Under the pieces are notes generated by a model. The model had not been told where the DNA came from. It did no database searches and saw only the letters and a program-made list of their open reading frames with translations. From contig URVP01000004.1 of the NCBI GenBank assembly GCA_900551345.1, positions 1-27,913 on the forward strand: a stretch of 27,913 nt of DNA, written 5' to 3'. This document shows, one piece after another, positions 16,958 to 24,340 of this stretch. Source of the stretch: an uncultured Eubacteriales bacterium. Its GTDB lineage: Bacteria > Bacillota > Clostridia > Monoglobales > UMGS1388. The stretch's first letter is position 1. The number at the start of each line of letters is the position of its first letter. Position numbers and translations under genes: made by a program.

Positions 16958-16986
16958 ATTATATTATAAAAAATTTTGATTGTAAA
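16958..16986 (-). promoter_or_regulatory. Promoter of the araC-MR/MLE-GH10 operon
   Basis: Minus strand TTTACA (16981-16986), 17-base spacer, TATAAT (16958-16963), about 20 bases before the ATG. Confidence 0.65.
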
Positions 16987-17014
16987 TATTTTTACCCTGC
17001 AAATATCAAACAGT

Positions 17015-17046
17015 ATCGTTTTTTAAGAATATAGAATCGTTTTAAG
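17015..17046 (+). promoter_or_regulatory. Candidate AraC-type operator: two direct repeats 21 bp apart
   Basis: ATCGTTTTTTAAG (17015-17027) and ATCGTTTTAAG (17036-17046) start exactly 21 bases apart, two helical turns, the spacing of half-sites in classical AraC promoters. The second repeat overlaps the weak -35 region of the sugar-acid operon, as expected for a class II activator site. Confidence 0.5.
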
Positions 17047-17060
17047 TTTGTTTTTATAAT
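17032..17060 (+). promoter_or_regulatory. Weak, probably activator-dependent promoter of the sugar-acid operon
   Basis: TATAAT at 17055-17060 with a poor -35 (TAGAAT, 17032-17037). Just downstream, an inverted repeat GCATA-N7-TATGC (17065-17081) surrounds a second TATAAT (17071-17076). Poor -35 boxes are typical where an activator recruits polymerase. Confidence 0.5.
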
Positions 17061-17121
17061 AGAGGCATATTATAATTATGCTTGTGTAAAATACATTAAA
17101 TTCCAATGGGTGATGAATATT

Positions 17122-18075
17122 ATGATACTAACGGACTATTTATTGAGCAAACATGATATTATTTGGGATTATGCAAAACAAACAGGTGTAACTCACGGTA
17201 CAGTACGGCTTCCGGATGACAAATGTTTTGACATTACTTGCGCTGAGCATTGGAAAAGCATTTATGACGATTTCATGGGTTTTGGAATAAAACCAATCGT
17301 TATTGAGCCTCTTCCAAATAATTTAAACGACCATATAAAAATTGGCGATAATAAAAGAGATGAATGTATAGAAAAAGTAATCAGAATGTTTAAAATTATG
17401 GACAAACTTGATATACGCACTCTCTGTTTTAATTTTATGGCACATATCGGTTGGACAAGAACTTCTGATAATATCAGTGAGAGAGGTGGAGCAAAAGTCA
17501 CGGGATTTAGTATTAAAGATTTTACTCCACCAAAAGAAAGTATCACGCACGACCAGCTTTGGGCAAATTATAAATATTTTATAAAAGCTGTTATGCCATA
17601 TGCAGATAAGCACAATATTAAACTTGCTCTGCATCCGGATGACCCACCTATTAGCAATCTTGGTAATATTGCAAGAATAATGACCTCATACGAAAATATA
17701 AAAAAAGCCGTAAATATAGTTGAGAGTAAAAATTTAGGTATAACCATGTGTCAGGCAACTTTTTATATCATGGGAGAAAATGTATATCAGCTGATACCTA
17801 GAATAGCTGACAAAATCTTTTTCATTCACTTTAGAAATGCTGTAGGGAATAAAAACTGTTTTCACGAAACTTTTCATGATAACGGGGACCTTGATATGCC
17901 AAGATTAATAAAACTTTATTTAAAAAACAAAATAGATGTTCCCATAAGAGTAGATCATGTTCCCACATTGGCACAGGAAAACACTCAAATTCCCGGATAT
18001 GCCGCATTGGGAAGGCTATACGCTATTGGCTACTTAAAAGGATTAATTGAATCAACGCAAAAGGGAGATGAATAA
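17122..18075 (+). CDS. Mannonate dehydratase-like (UxuA family) TIM-barrel protein
   Basis: UxuA dehydrates D-mannonate to 2-keto-3-deoxygluconate in glucuronate breakdown. The four metal ligands of the family can be matched in order: His in LALHPDDPP, Cys in GITMCQATFY, His in FIHFRNAVG and Asp in IRVDHVPT; FHETFHDNGDLDMPRLIKLY matches the family block around the active site. The length, 317 residues, is shorter than usual UxuA (about 350-390), with a reduced middle part, so the substrate may differ. I chose ATG 17122 because GGTGAT lies seven bases upstream; GTG 17110 and ATG 17113 in frame are alternatives without such a site. First gene of the plus-strand operon; the SDR gene follows at once. 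Confidence 0.85.
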   Translation: MILTDYLLSKHDIIWDYAKQTGVTHGTVRLPDDKCFDITCAEHWKSIYDDFMGFGIKPIVIEPLPNNLNDHIKIGDNKRDECIEKVIRMFKIMDKLDIRTLCFNFMAHIGWTRTSDNISERGGAKVTGFSIKDFTPPKESITHDQLWANYKYFIKAVMPYADKHNIKLALHPDDPPISNLGNIARIMTSYENIKKAVNIVESKNLGITMCQATFYIMGENVYQLIPRIADKIFFIHFRNAVGNKNCFHETFHDNGDLDMPRLIKLYLKNKIDVPIRVDHVPTLAQENTQIPGYAALGRLYAIGYLKGLIESTQKGDE

Positions 18076-18076
18076 T

Positions 18077-18805
18077 ATGTTTGAACTTAGAGGAAAAAGA
18101 GTTCTTATAACCGGCTCAACGCAAGGTATAGGACTTTCGATAGCAAAATGCTTTGCAAGCCGAGGTGCAAAAATATATATTAACGGCGCCACAAGCATGG
18201 AAAAGTGCATTAAGGCGGCAAAAACAGTACCCGAATCTGAGATAGCTTTTGTAAATCTGTTGGATAATGATTGTGCTGACAGGCTTTATGAGATAACAGG
18301 AGACATAGACATACTGGTGCTGAACGCAAGTATTCAATATAGAAAAGAATGGGACGGCATTACATCAGAAGAATTTGACAATCAAATTAAAGTTAATTTA
18401 AAAAGCGGTCTTGAATTAATTCAAAAATATGTTCCCTATATGAAGAATCAGCACTGGGGGCGGATACTTACCATAGGAAGCGTACAGCAGCATAAGCCAC
18501 ACAAGGATATGCTGATATACGCCGCATCCAAAACAGCTCAGATGAATATGGTCATAAACCTTGCACAGCAGCTTGCACCACACGGTATAACGGTAAACAA
18601 CATTGCACCCGGAGTTATTAATACGCCCAGAAACTATGATGCACTTGCAGATAAAGAGTATTCAAAAACTGTTTTAAGTAAAATCCCCTGCGGATATGCA
18701 GGTGATGAGTCCGCATGTGACGGGGCAGCTTTGCTGCTCTGCTCGGAAGCAGGAAAATACATAACCGGTATAGATTTAATGGTGGACGGCGGAATGCATT
18801 TATAA
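18077..18805 (+). CDS. SDR-family NAD(P)-dependent oxidoreductase
   Basis: Classical short-chain dehydrogenase of 242 residues. The cofactor motif GSTQGIG is at 13-19, NAS at 83-85, and the catalytic Asn108, Ser135, Tyr148 and Lys152 (YAASK) are intact; the C-terminus GIDLMVDGGMHL is typical. ATG 18077 starts one base after the upstream stop, with GGGAG at 18063-18067 inside the previous gene, so translation is coupled. By context it should oxidise or reduce a uronic acid, aldonic acid or keto-deoxy acid, as uronate dehydrogenase or fructuronate/gluconate reductase-like SDRs do. Sequence does not tell which. Confidence 0.92.
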   Translation: MFELRGKRVLITGSTQGIGLSIAKCFASRGAKIYINGATSMEKCIKAAKTVPESEIAFVNLLDNDCADRLYEITGDIDILVLNASIQYRKEWDGITSEEFDNQIKVNLKSGLELIQKYVPYMKNQHWGRILTIGSVQQHKPHKDMLIYAASKTAQMNMVINLAQQLAPHGITVNNIAPGVINTPRNYDALADKEYSKTVLSKIPCGYAGDESACDGAALLLCSEAGKYITGIDLMVDGGMHL

Positions 18806-18830
18806 AAAGATATGAAAGAGAGAGATTAAA

Positions 18831-19739
18831 ATGAATTTTAATGCAAAAGAAGAAATCATCGCATTAACCCCCCAATGGAAGGGAGAAAGACTGCCCGACG
18901 GCAGACCTAAAGTTGAGGAAAAGTATTTAAAAGCTTTAAAAAACCTTACCCTGGAAGAGGTATGGAAGCCCATATTTGTAAAGGGATATGAAAGTCAGTT
19001 TGAGGGACGGCTTCATATACTGCACGATGACGGCAGAAAACTTATCGGCAGAGCGGTTACAGCCACATACTGCCCATTCAGACCCGACCTGGACGAAGTT
19101 GTAAAGGATACAGGCAGAAAAGAAAACCGAACCGGCACATACAACCAGTGGGTTATAGACAATCTTATGGAATATGATGTGCCTGTAATAGATATGTACG
19201 ACAAAATTTACAAGGGAACTTTTTTAGGCGGAAATCTCACAACAGCACTTAAAAACAAAACGAAAAACGAAAACGGCGGTGCGGTAATTTGGGGAGGTAT
19301 AAGAGATACCGAGCAAATGAAAAAGGTGGAAAACACTCAGGTTTACTACAGAGGAATAGACCCCACTCCCATAAGAGAATTTATCATGACCGGCTATAAC
19401 ACACCCACACGAATCGGAAATGCTATCTGTCTGCCCGGAGATGTGGTGTTCGGTGCAGGAGGCGGTGTATTGTTTATTCCCAGTCATCTTGTGGAAGAGG
19501 TGGTAGGCGGTGCAGCCAAAACGCAGGTAAAAGATTTGTTCGGATTTGAAATGATAACACTAAACAAATTTACCACAGCTCAAATTGATAAGAATACCTG
19601 GACAAAAGAAATGCTCGACATGCTTATGGAATTTATAGAAAAAGACGACAGAGCAGCAGAGTACAGAGGACTTGACTGGTCGTTAGAATATGACCTGGCA
19701 ATAAACGGTGATCCAAATGATACACAATCAGCTTTATAA
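18831..19739 (+). CDS. Long RraA-family protein, probable keto-acid aldolase or related lyase
   Basis: 302 residues with the RraA/HMG-aldolase fold: GGN at 133-135, GGIRD at 155-159 and PGDVVFGAGGGVLFIP at 202-217. True RraA (RNase E regulator) is about 160 residues; this one has an N-terminal extension of about 60 residues (QWKGERLPDGRPKV) and a longer C-terminus. Metal-dependent members cleave 2-keto acids to pyruvate plus an aldehyde, so a role in splitting a keto-deoxy sugar acid is plausible. I recall this long type in sugar loci of Planctomycetes and Bacteroidetes beside MR/MLE enzymes like the one at 14744-16111. It follows the SDR gene by 25 bases and overlaps the next gene. Confidence 0.85.
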   Translation: MNFNAKEEIIALTPQWKGERLPDGRPKVEEKYLKALKNLTLEEVWKPIFVKGYESQFEGRLHILHDDGRKLIGRAVTATYCPFRPDLDEVVKDTGRKENRTGTYNQWVIDNLMEYDVPVIDMYDKIYKGTFLGGNLTTALKNKTKNENGGAVIWGGIRDTEQMKKVENTQVYYRGIDPTPIREFIMTGYNTPTRIGNAICLPGDVVFGAGGGVLFIPSHLVEEVVGGAAKTQVKDLFGFEMITLNKFTTAQIDKNTWTKEMLDMLMEFIEKDDRAAEYRGLDWSLEYDLAINGDPNDTQSAL

Positions 19740-20697
19740 TGTATATATAGCCTCCTGCGACAAAAAGGGCGGAATTTACCATTATGTTATGGACGAACAA
19801 GGCACGCTGCATCCAAAAAGCTTTACAGAGCTTGACAGACCTATGTATATGACCATATCTAAGGGAAAGATGTATATAGTTCTTCGTTCGCCTTTTGACG
19901 CCGGCAGTGAGAGCGGCGTAATAACATATGACATAAACAAAGACGGCACCCTTGCAAATCCTTCCGGTATAATATCCACCAAAGGAGAAGTTGGGTGTCA
20001 TATAGCCGTTGATAACGAAAACATATACTGCGCAAATTATATATCCGGCAGTGTAATAAAACTTGGAGGAAGATTGGTTACATACACAGGCAAGGGTATA
20101 AATCTTCCCCGTCAGGATAAACCTCACCAGCATTTTGTGGGGTTTACACCGGACGGTAAATATGTGTGTTCCGTTGACCTGGGACTTGATACTATTTTTA
20201 TCTATGATAAAGAGCTTACACCTGTTTCAAAGGCGTTTGTTCCCAAAGGGCACGGTGCAAGACATATTGTATTTTCCCAAGACGGAAAGTATGCTTTTTG
20301 TGCAAATGAGCTTAAATCAACGGTTTGTGCATTTAGATACCATGACGGAAATCTTACTTTAATTGATACGGCATACATTTTGCCTGAAGATTTCTCCAAA
20401 GAAAGCACAGCGGCAGCCATACGCATACATAATCAAAAGATATATGTATCCAATAGGGGGCATGACTCCATATCGGAATTAGACTTTTCCGATGAAAAAC
20501 TATCATTAATAAAAACATATCCTTGCCTGGGACAGACTCCCCGGGATTTCAATTTTATAGGCGATTATATAGTTTGCACAAACCAAGACAGCAACAACGC
20601 TGTTGTAATTGATTATCAGAGCAAAGCGTCAAGATGCGTCTGTGAAATCAGTATTGAATCGCCGCTATGCGTAGTGCAAAACCGGGTACTGGAATAG
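19717..20697 (+). CDS. Lactonase-type seven-bladed beta-propeller protein
   Basis: About 326 residues without a signal peptide, with repeated blades such as FTPDGKYVCSVDLGLDTIFI and FSQDGKYAFCANELKSTVCA, and HGARHIVF between them. This matches the lactonase / 6-phosphogluconolactonase (YbhE, Pgl) propeller family, whose members open sugar lactones; muconate-cyclase relatives share the fold. Beside an SDR dehydrogenase and sugar-acid dehydratases, hydrolysis of an aldono- or aldarolactone is likely. The frame is open from GTG 19708; I chose ATG 19717, which overlaps the RraA gene by 23 bases, with GGTGATC just upstream. Last gene of the operon; a terminator follows at 20704. Confidence 0.87.
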   Translation: MIHNQLYNVYIASCDKKGGIYHYVMDEQGTLHPKSFTELDRPMYMTISKGKMYIVLRSPFDAGSESGVITYDINKDGTLANPSGIISTKGEVGCHIAVDNENIYCANYISGSVIKLGGRLVTYTGKGINLPRQDKPHQHFVGFTPDGKYVCSVDLGLDTIFIYDKELTPVSKAFVPKGHGARHIVFSQDGKYAFCANELKSTVCAFRYHDGNLTLIDTAYILPEDFSKESTAAAIRIHNQKIYVSNRGHDSISELDFSDEKLSLIKTYPCLGQTPRDFNFIGDYIVCTNQDSNNAVVIDYQSKASRCVCEISIESPLCVVQNRVLE

Positions 20698-20703
20698 ATA
20701 AAA

Positions 20704-20746
20704 GGATAAGCAAAACACAATAAATGGTTTTGCTTATCCCTTTTTT
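20704..20746. terminator. Convergent terminator between lactonase and GH115 genes
   Basis: Perfect 13-base stem (GGATAAGCAAAAC, 20704-20716, with 20727-20739), 10-base loop, then CTTTTTT on the plus strand; the minus strand is followed by TTTTATCT, so it can work both ways. Confidence 0.85.
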
Positions 20747-20775
20747 AATCCTTATACCGAAAAACAAATAACTAT

Positions 20776-22791
20776 TTATTTCATTCGCTTTGTTTTATCC
20801 AAAAGTCCGGTCAGACACACCCTTACATCACCGGTGTACCAACCTTTCCAGTTACCTCTTTCAGCCTTTGTTATATCCAAAAGGAGTTTTTCCATAGCTT
20901 TTACGGCATTATCTTTCCTTTTAAGGTATTCTTCACGATTATTATCCATAACAGCATCTGCCGCATATGCTAATTGGCAAACCCATGTGTTAAGCCCGTA
21001 CATAATCTCCATCTGGACAATAAGATTATCAATAAAAAAGTCCTTTTTTTCCAAAGGCAAAAGCCTGCTTATTTTATCCGCTTTTTCAATAAGAGCAGCC
21101 AGCGTTTCAGCACATCTGCCTGCGGCGTCAATACAGTACTGTGCACAGCGTCTTAAATTATCAAATTTGAAGCTGCGATATAAGGTGATGGGTTTATTAT
21201 AAGATTCGTGACAGGACATTGCATCTATAATTTTTTCTCCCGTCTGTTTCAGCACACCGTCCATAAGTATTATAAGCCCTCCGAAATCCCGTGTGCTTAT
21301 CTCATGATATGAGCTGTAAAACGCTTTATAAAGAGCTGCAATTTCTTTTGCATACTCAGCCCCGAAATGCTTAATGCACCATTTGTGTATATAGCTGTTT
21401 AAATCAAAAAGCTTATAATTCCAAGTGATATCTGCAACGGCACGCACGCCTAATACAAATTCACGAATATTTCCCACATTAAGTACTGAAATATAAGTAT
21501 CATTTTTTTCTACTGCTTCTTTATAGCACTCATATATCTTTTCCACATTTACAGCCTGTGCCAAATGAGGTCCTGCACTCCAAAATCCCACATGATAATA
21601 TACCCCATAATGATACTTTTGCTGTCTTTGCACTTGATAAAAATCATCTTCCCACAGCTGTATGGCACCATTGTCTGACAAGATGATTATTGTATCTTCC
21701 GGGAAAGTCAAAACCCCGTCACGATGCAGCTGGGCACCCTCCATCCATAAGGTGGCAGTGGTCAAATTATGTTTTGAGCCTGTAACTCTTTCTATAATCT
21801 GTATTTGCTTTTTAAATACTTCGGATAAAACTTTCCCTCTTTCGTTTTGACTTACCTGCATATTGCTGTCCGTATTCCATATTGGCTGATCATATCTTCC
21901 CCTAAGTCCAAGCTGCCATACTACATTTGGATATGCCGCCCATTTGCTTGCATAAAAGATCCAAAACTCTTCAAACTTGTCAGGATTTTTAATATAGGAC
22001 GCTTCAGGAATTTCTTCTCCCCTCTTTTTCCAAAAATTCTCCCATATAAGCAGTGTAGCACCTAAAGGCTCCTGATGATGCTGAGATATAAAAAGTCCTC
22101 TTTGGGTTACCATGCGTACGATATTTTCTTCAACGGGATTGTCAATATCTATATAAGAAGAGGGTATTAAGAAATTCTGCTTAAGGCGCAGTGCCGTTTC
22201 AATTATTTTTTTCATAATATCCTCATGTATTACATGAGTAAACAGCGGATAATCTATATGTCTTATGCCGCCTTTTTTCCAAAACATAAGCAGATCTTCA
22301 TCATTTATAAACCAGCCTCTGAACTTATATGTATCGGGTTGTCCACACACATCAGCTTGGGGAATAACCAATTCTTCACGGTGCAGCGGCTCTGAATCAG
22401 TCCAATAATACATGGGGTCAACACCAAGCTGATTCTCACAAAAGTCATATATACCCCACATGGTGCCTCGTTCATCACTTCCGCAGATAACCATGTTTTC
22501 ATTATTAGCACCATAAGTCTTTATCATATATTTTTCCCAATTATTTTCCAAATCGGAAAATTCAATATTACAACTGATTAAAAACTCTTTAAAAGCCGGA
22601 TTTGTTACACTTCCCGAAACAAGTACTCCGGTTTCATTCTCTGTTGACAAGCTTGTATAAATTTTCGCCTTTTGTCCTGATATTTTTAATATATCGCTTT
22701 GCATATCCTCAAGCGCATATCGAATACAGATGTTTTCATCTTTATGTAAATACACGCCGCATGCCCTACTGCCGTTAAATACTGTAAACAT
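20776..22791 (-). CDS. GH115 alpha-glucuronidase-like protein, no signal peptide
   Basis: GH115 enzymes remove glucuronic or 4-O-methylglucuronic acid side chains from xylan. The 671 residues show an N-terminal alpha/beta domain (about 1-150, ICGSDERGTMWGIYDFCENQ) and a TIM barrel with family marks: FRGWFINDED at 157-166, HHQEPLG at 238-244, TLWMEGAQ near 347, ILSDNG near 370, GVYYHVGFWSAGPH at 396-409 and LNVGNIREFVLG near 437. The C-terminal beta-sandwich of longer GH115 proteins (usually 800 or more residues) is missing, with only a helical tail left. The absence of a signal peptide implies a cytoplasmic role, in line with the GH10 enzyme. ATG 22791 has GGGGAGAG upstream. Second gene after the FAD oxidoreductase (72-base gap). 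Confidence 0.82.
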   Translation of the reverse strand: MFTVFNGSRACGVYLHKDENICIRYALEDMQSDILKISGQKAKIYTSLSTENETGVLVSGSVTNPAFKEFLISCNIEFSDLENNWEKYMIKTYGANNENMVICGSDERGTMWGIYDFCENQLGVDPMYYWTDSEPLHREELVIPQADVCGQPDTYKFRGWFINDEDLLMFWKKGGIRHIDYPLFTHVIHEDIMKKIIETALRLKQNFLIPSSYIDIDNPVEENIVRMVTQRGLFISQHHQEPLGATLLIWENFWKKRGEEIPEASYIKNPDKFEEFWIFYASKWAAYPNVVWQLGLRGRYDQPIWNTDSNMQVSQNERGKVLSEVFKKQIQIIERVTGSKHNLTTATLWMEGAQLHRDGVLTFPEDTIIILSDNGAIQLWEDDFYQVQRQQKYHYGVYYHVGFWSAGPHLAQAVNVEKIYECYKEAVEKNDTYISVLNVGNIREFVLGVRAVADITWNYKLFDLNSYIHKWCIKHFGAEYAKEIAALYKAFYSSYHEISTRDFGGLIILMDGVLKQTGEKIIDAMSCHESYNKPITLYRSFKFDNLRRCAQYCIDAAGRCAETLAALIEKADKISRLLPLEKKDFFIDNLIVQMEIMYGLNTWVCQLAYAADAVMDNNREEYLKRKDNAVKAMEKLLLDITKAERGNWKGWYTGDVRVCLTGLLDKTKRMK

Positions 22792-22863
22792 AATTAATCT
22801 CTCCCCATAAAGCCGTAAATAATGCCTTTTAGTTGAAAGTTAAAGGTTTATGCCAGCATTTGT

Positions 22864-24069
22864 TTATTCCGCTATATCATTTTCATGAAGCACCGCTCCG
22901 TCAGAAATGAGCTCTTTTTGCAAAACAGAGATGTCCAGATCTGCAAAATTATCCGTCATTGCCGCAGCAGTTCCTGCTGCCTGACCGGTTACGGCACAGG
23001 GCGGAATTACTCTGGAAACATCCCACATTTTTTCCGTAACGCTTATGCATCTGCCGGCACAAACAAGGTTTTTAACATCACTTGTATATAAAGTACGGAA
23101 TGGCACTTCATACACAGGACCGCTTTTTCTCCAATCGGAGATAAGCCCGATACTGTCTATGAAGCTTTTGTGCATCTCTTCATCGCTGAGTGTATACTCG
23201 CCGCAAATTCTGCGGGTCATTCTCAGCTGGGGCATTGTAGGCAGTATAACGGGCACTTCAGGATTTTCGGTCTTTTCACTTTGATTAAAAGCGTTGAGAA
23301 CGCTGCTGTGTGCCATTATAAGCATTTCGCTTATCTCTTCCCCGTTGAGACCCGAAAAACGCCTGTCCGAAAGAGGTTTTGCATCTTCCTCCGTTTTTTC
23401 ATCGTCGGGCTTTTCCGCATATCCCATCATTTTAAGATTAACTTTGCCATCCTTTAAAACATAATTCCAAGCGGCAAGAATATTGCCTCTTTTATATTCT
23501 TCTGTATCTGCACCTGCAAATTTGCATATATCCGCATCGCCAGTTGCATCTACAACACTTTTAACTTCATATGCAATTCTGCCCGTTTTGTTTTCACATA
23601 TAACAGCCGTTATTTTTTTATCTTTCATCTGAACTGAGCAAATAGCAGTGTTGTACAAAATCTTTACACCGGCTTCAACAAGAATACGCTCTGCCTCCAA
23701 AGCAAACAGCGCCGGGTTAAACTGAATCTCATAACGAGTTTTTGCTTTTTCCTCTTTGGTTCCGCCTTCTACCCATGGCTTTGGATATTTACCGTCATAA
23801 CCATGAAGCATCGAAAGCTTTAACAGCTCTTCGGCAATTCCGTATGTAACCTGTCGACCCTCTCCGTCACACAGCGGCAGATAAATAGTTACAAGCCCCG
23901 CTGTTGCCAAGCCGCCAAGCACACACTGCTTTTCGGTAAGTATAACCTTTGCACCCTTCCTTGCGGCGGCAAGTGCTGCACTTATTCCGGCAATACCTCC
24001 GCCGGCAACAAAAACATCATACTTACCCAAAGCAGCTATGTTCTTTTCCGATTCCTTTATATATTCCAT
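22864..24069 (-). CDS. FAD-dependent oxidoreductase (FAD_oxidored type)
   Basis: 401-residue flavoprotein. The dinucleotide-binding motif VAGGGIAGISAALAAARKG is at about 21-39, followed by VILTEKQCVLGGLATAGLVT, typical of the PF12831 group; VVDATGDADICKFAGA and the C-terminal NLVCAGRCISVTEKMWDVSR with TGQAAGTAAAM complete the FAD site. No signal peptide. The family is common near glycoside hydrolases but most members have no known substrate. It is the first gene of a two-gene operon with GH115, so it may act on the released uronic acid, a methyl ether or an oligosaccharide; this is inference. A near-consensus promoter lies at 24109-24137, and the 11-bp repeat array lies just beyond it. Confidence 0.88.
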   Translation of the reverse strand: MEYIKESEKNIAALGKYDVFVAGGGIAGISAALAAARKGAKVILTEKQCVLGGLATAGLVTIYLPLCDGEGRQVTYGIAEELLKLSMLHGYDGKYPKPWVEGGTKEEKAKTRYEIQFNPALFALEAERILVEAGVKILYNTAICSVQMKDKKITAVICENKTGRIAYEVKSVVDATGDADICKFAGADTEEYKRGNILAAWNYVLKDGKVNLKMMGYAEKPDDEKTEEDAKPLSDRRFSGLNGEEISEMLIMAHSSVLNAFNQSEKTENPEVPVILPTMPQLRMTRRICGEYTLSDEEMHKSFIDSIGLISDWRKSGPVYEVPFRTLYTSDVKNLVCAGRCISVTEKMWDVSRVIPPCAVTGQAAGTAAAMTDNFADLDISVLQKELISDGAVLHENDIAE

Positions 24070-24108
24070 ACGAATAAATTCCTTTCCTTATATTGGTTTA
24101 CGGTGAAA

Positions 24109-24137
24109 ATCATATCATCATTATTTAGCATTGTCAA
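24109..24137 (-). promoter_or_regulatory. Strong promoter of the FAD oxidoreductase-GH115 operon
   Basis: Minus strand TTGACA (24132-24137), 17-base spacer, TATGAT (24109-24114), 39 bases before the ATG. The direct repeats found at the AraC operator are not seen here, so control may differ. Confidence 0.75.
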
Positions 24138-24153
24138 CAAAAAATCAAGGGAC

Positions 24154-24340
24154 AAGCAAACAGTAAGCAAACTTCAAGCAAATTTTAAGCAAATAAAACC
24201 AAAGGATAACCTAAGTCTAACCAAACCATAACCATAGGTTATTAAAAACACAAGCAAACAATAACCTTAGGTTTTACAAAAAGAAAACTATCAATAACCT
24301 TAGGTTATTCAATTAGAAACCTAACCATAACCTAATGTAA
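24154..24340. repeat. Degenerate tandem array of 17 units of exactly 11 bp
   Basis: Cut every 11 bases from 24154, the sequence gives 17 units without any insertion or deletion. Four begin AAGCAAA (24154, 24165, 24176, 24187) and eight begin ACC (24198, 24209, 24220, 24231, 24264, 24297, 24319, 24330), such as ACCTTAGGTTA and ACCTAAGTCTA. The array is AT-rich, has stops in all frames and lies in a 438-base gap without genes, directly upstream of the promoter at 24109-24137. The period is close to one DNA helical turn. Confidence 0.8.
24227..24309. repeat. Three palindromes spaced exactly 33 bp
   Basis: Within the 11-bp array, CATAACCATAGGTTATT (24227-24243), AATAACCTTAGGTTT (24260-24274) and AATAACCTTAGGTTATT (24293-24309) start 33 bases apart. 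The last has perfect 8-base arms around one base. Weaker relatives lie at 24194 and 24326, also in register. They look like operator sites on one face of the helix, or are a by-product of the repeat. Confidence 0.65.

Noticed and set aside
19633..20133. 166-codon minus-strand frame
   Set aside because: Antisense to the RraA and lactonase genes; no ribosome site or family features.
24102..24230. 42-codon open frame from a GTG on the plus strand through the AAGCAAA repeats
   Set aside because: No ribosome site; it overlaps the promoter of the opposite-strand operon and its sequence follows the repeat.
24154..24340. CRISPR array as an explanation of the repeats
   Set aside because: Units are 11 bp, contiguous, degenerate and without spacers, and no cas gene is near.
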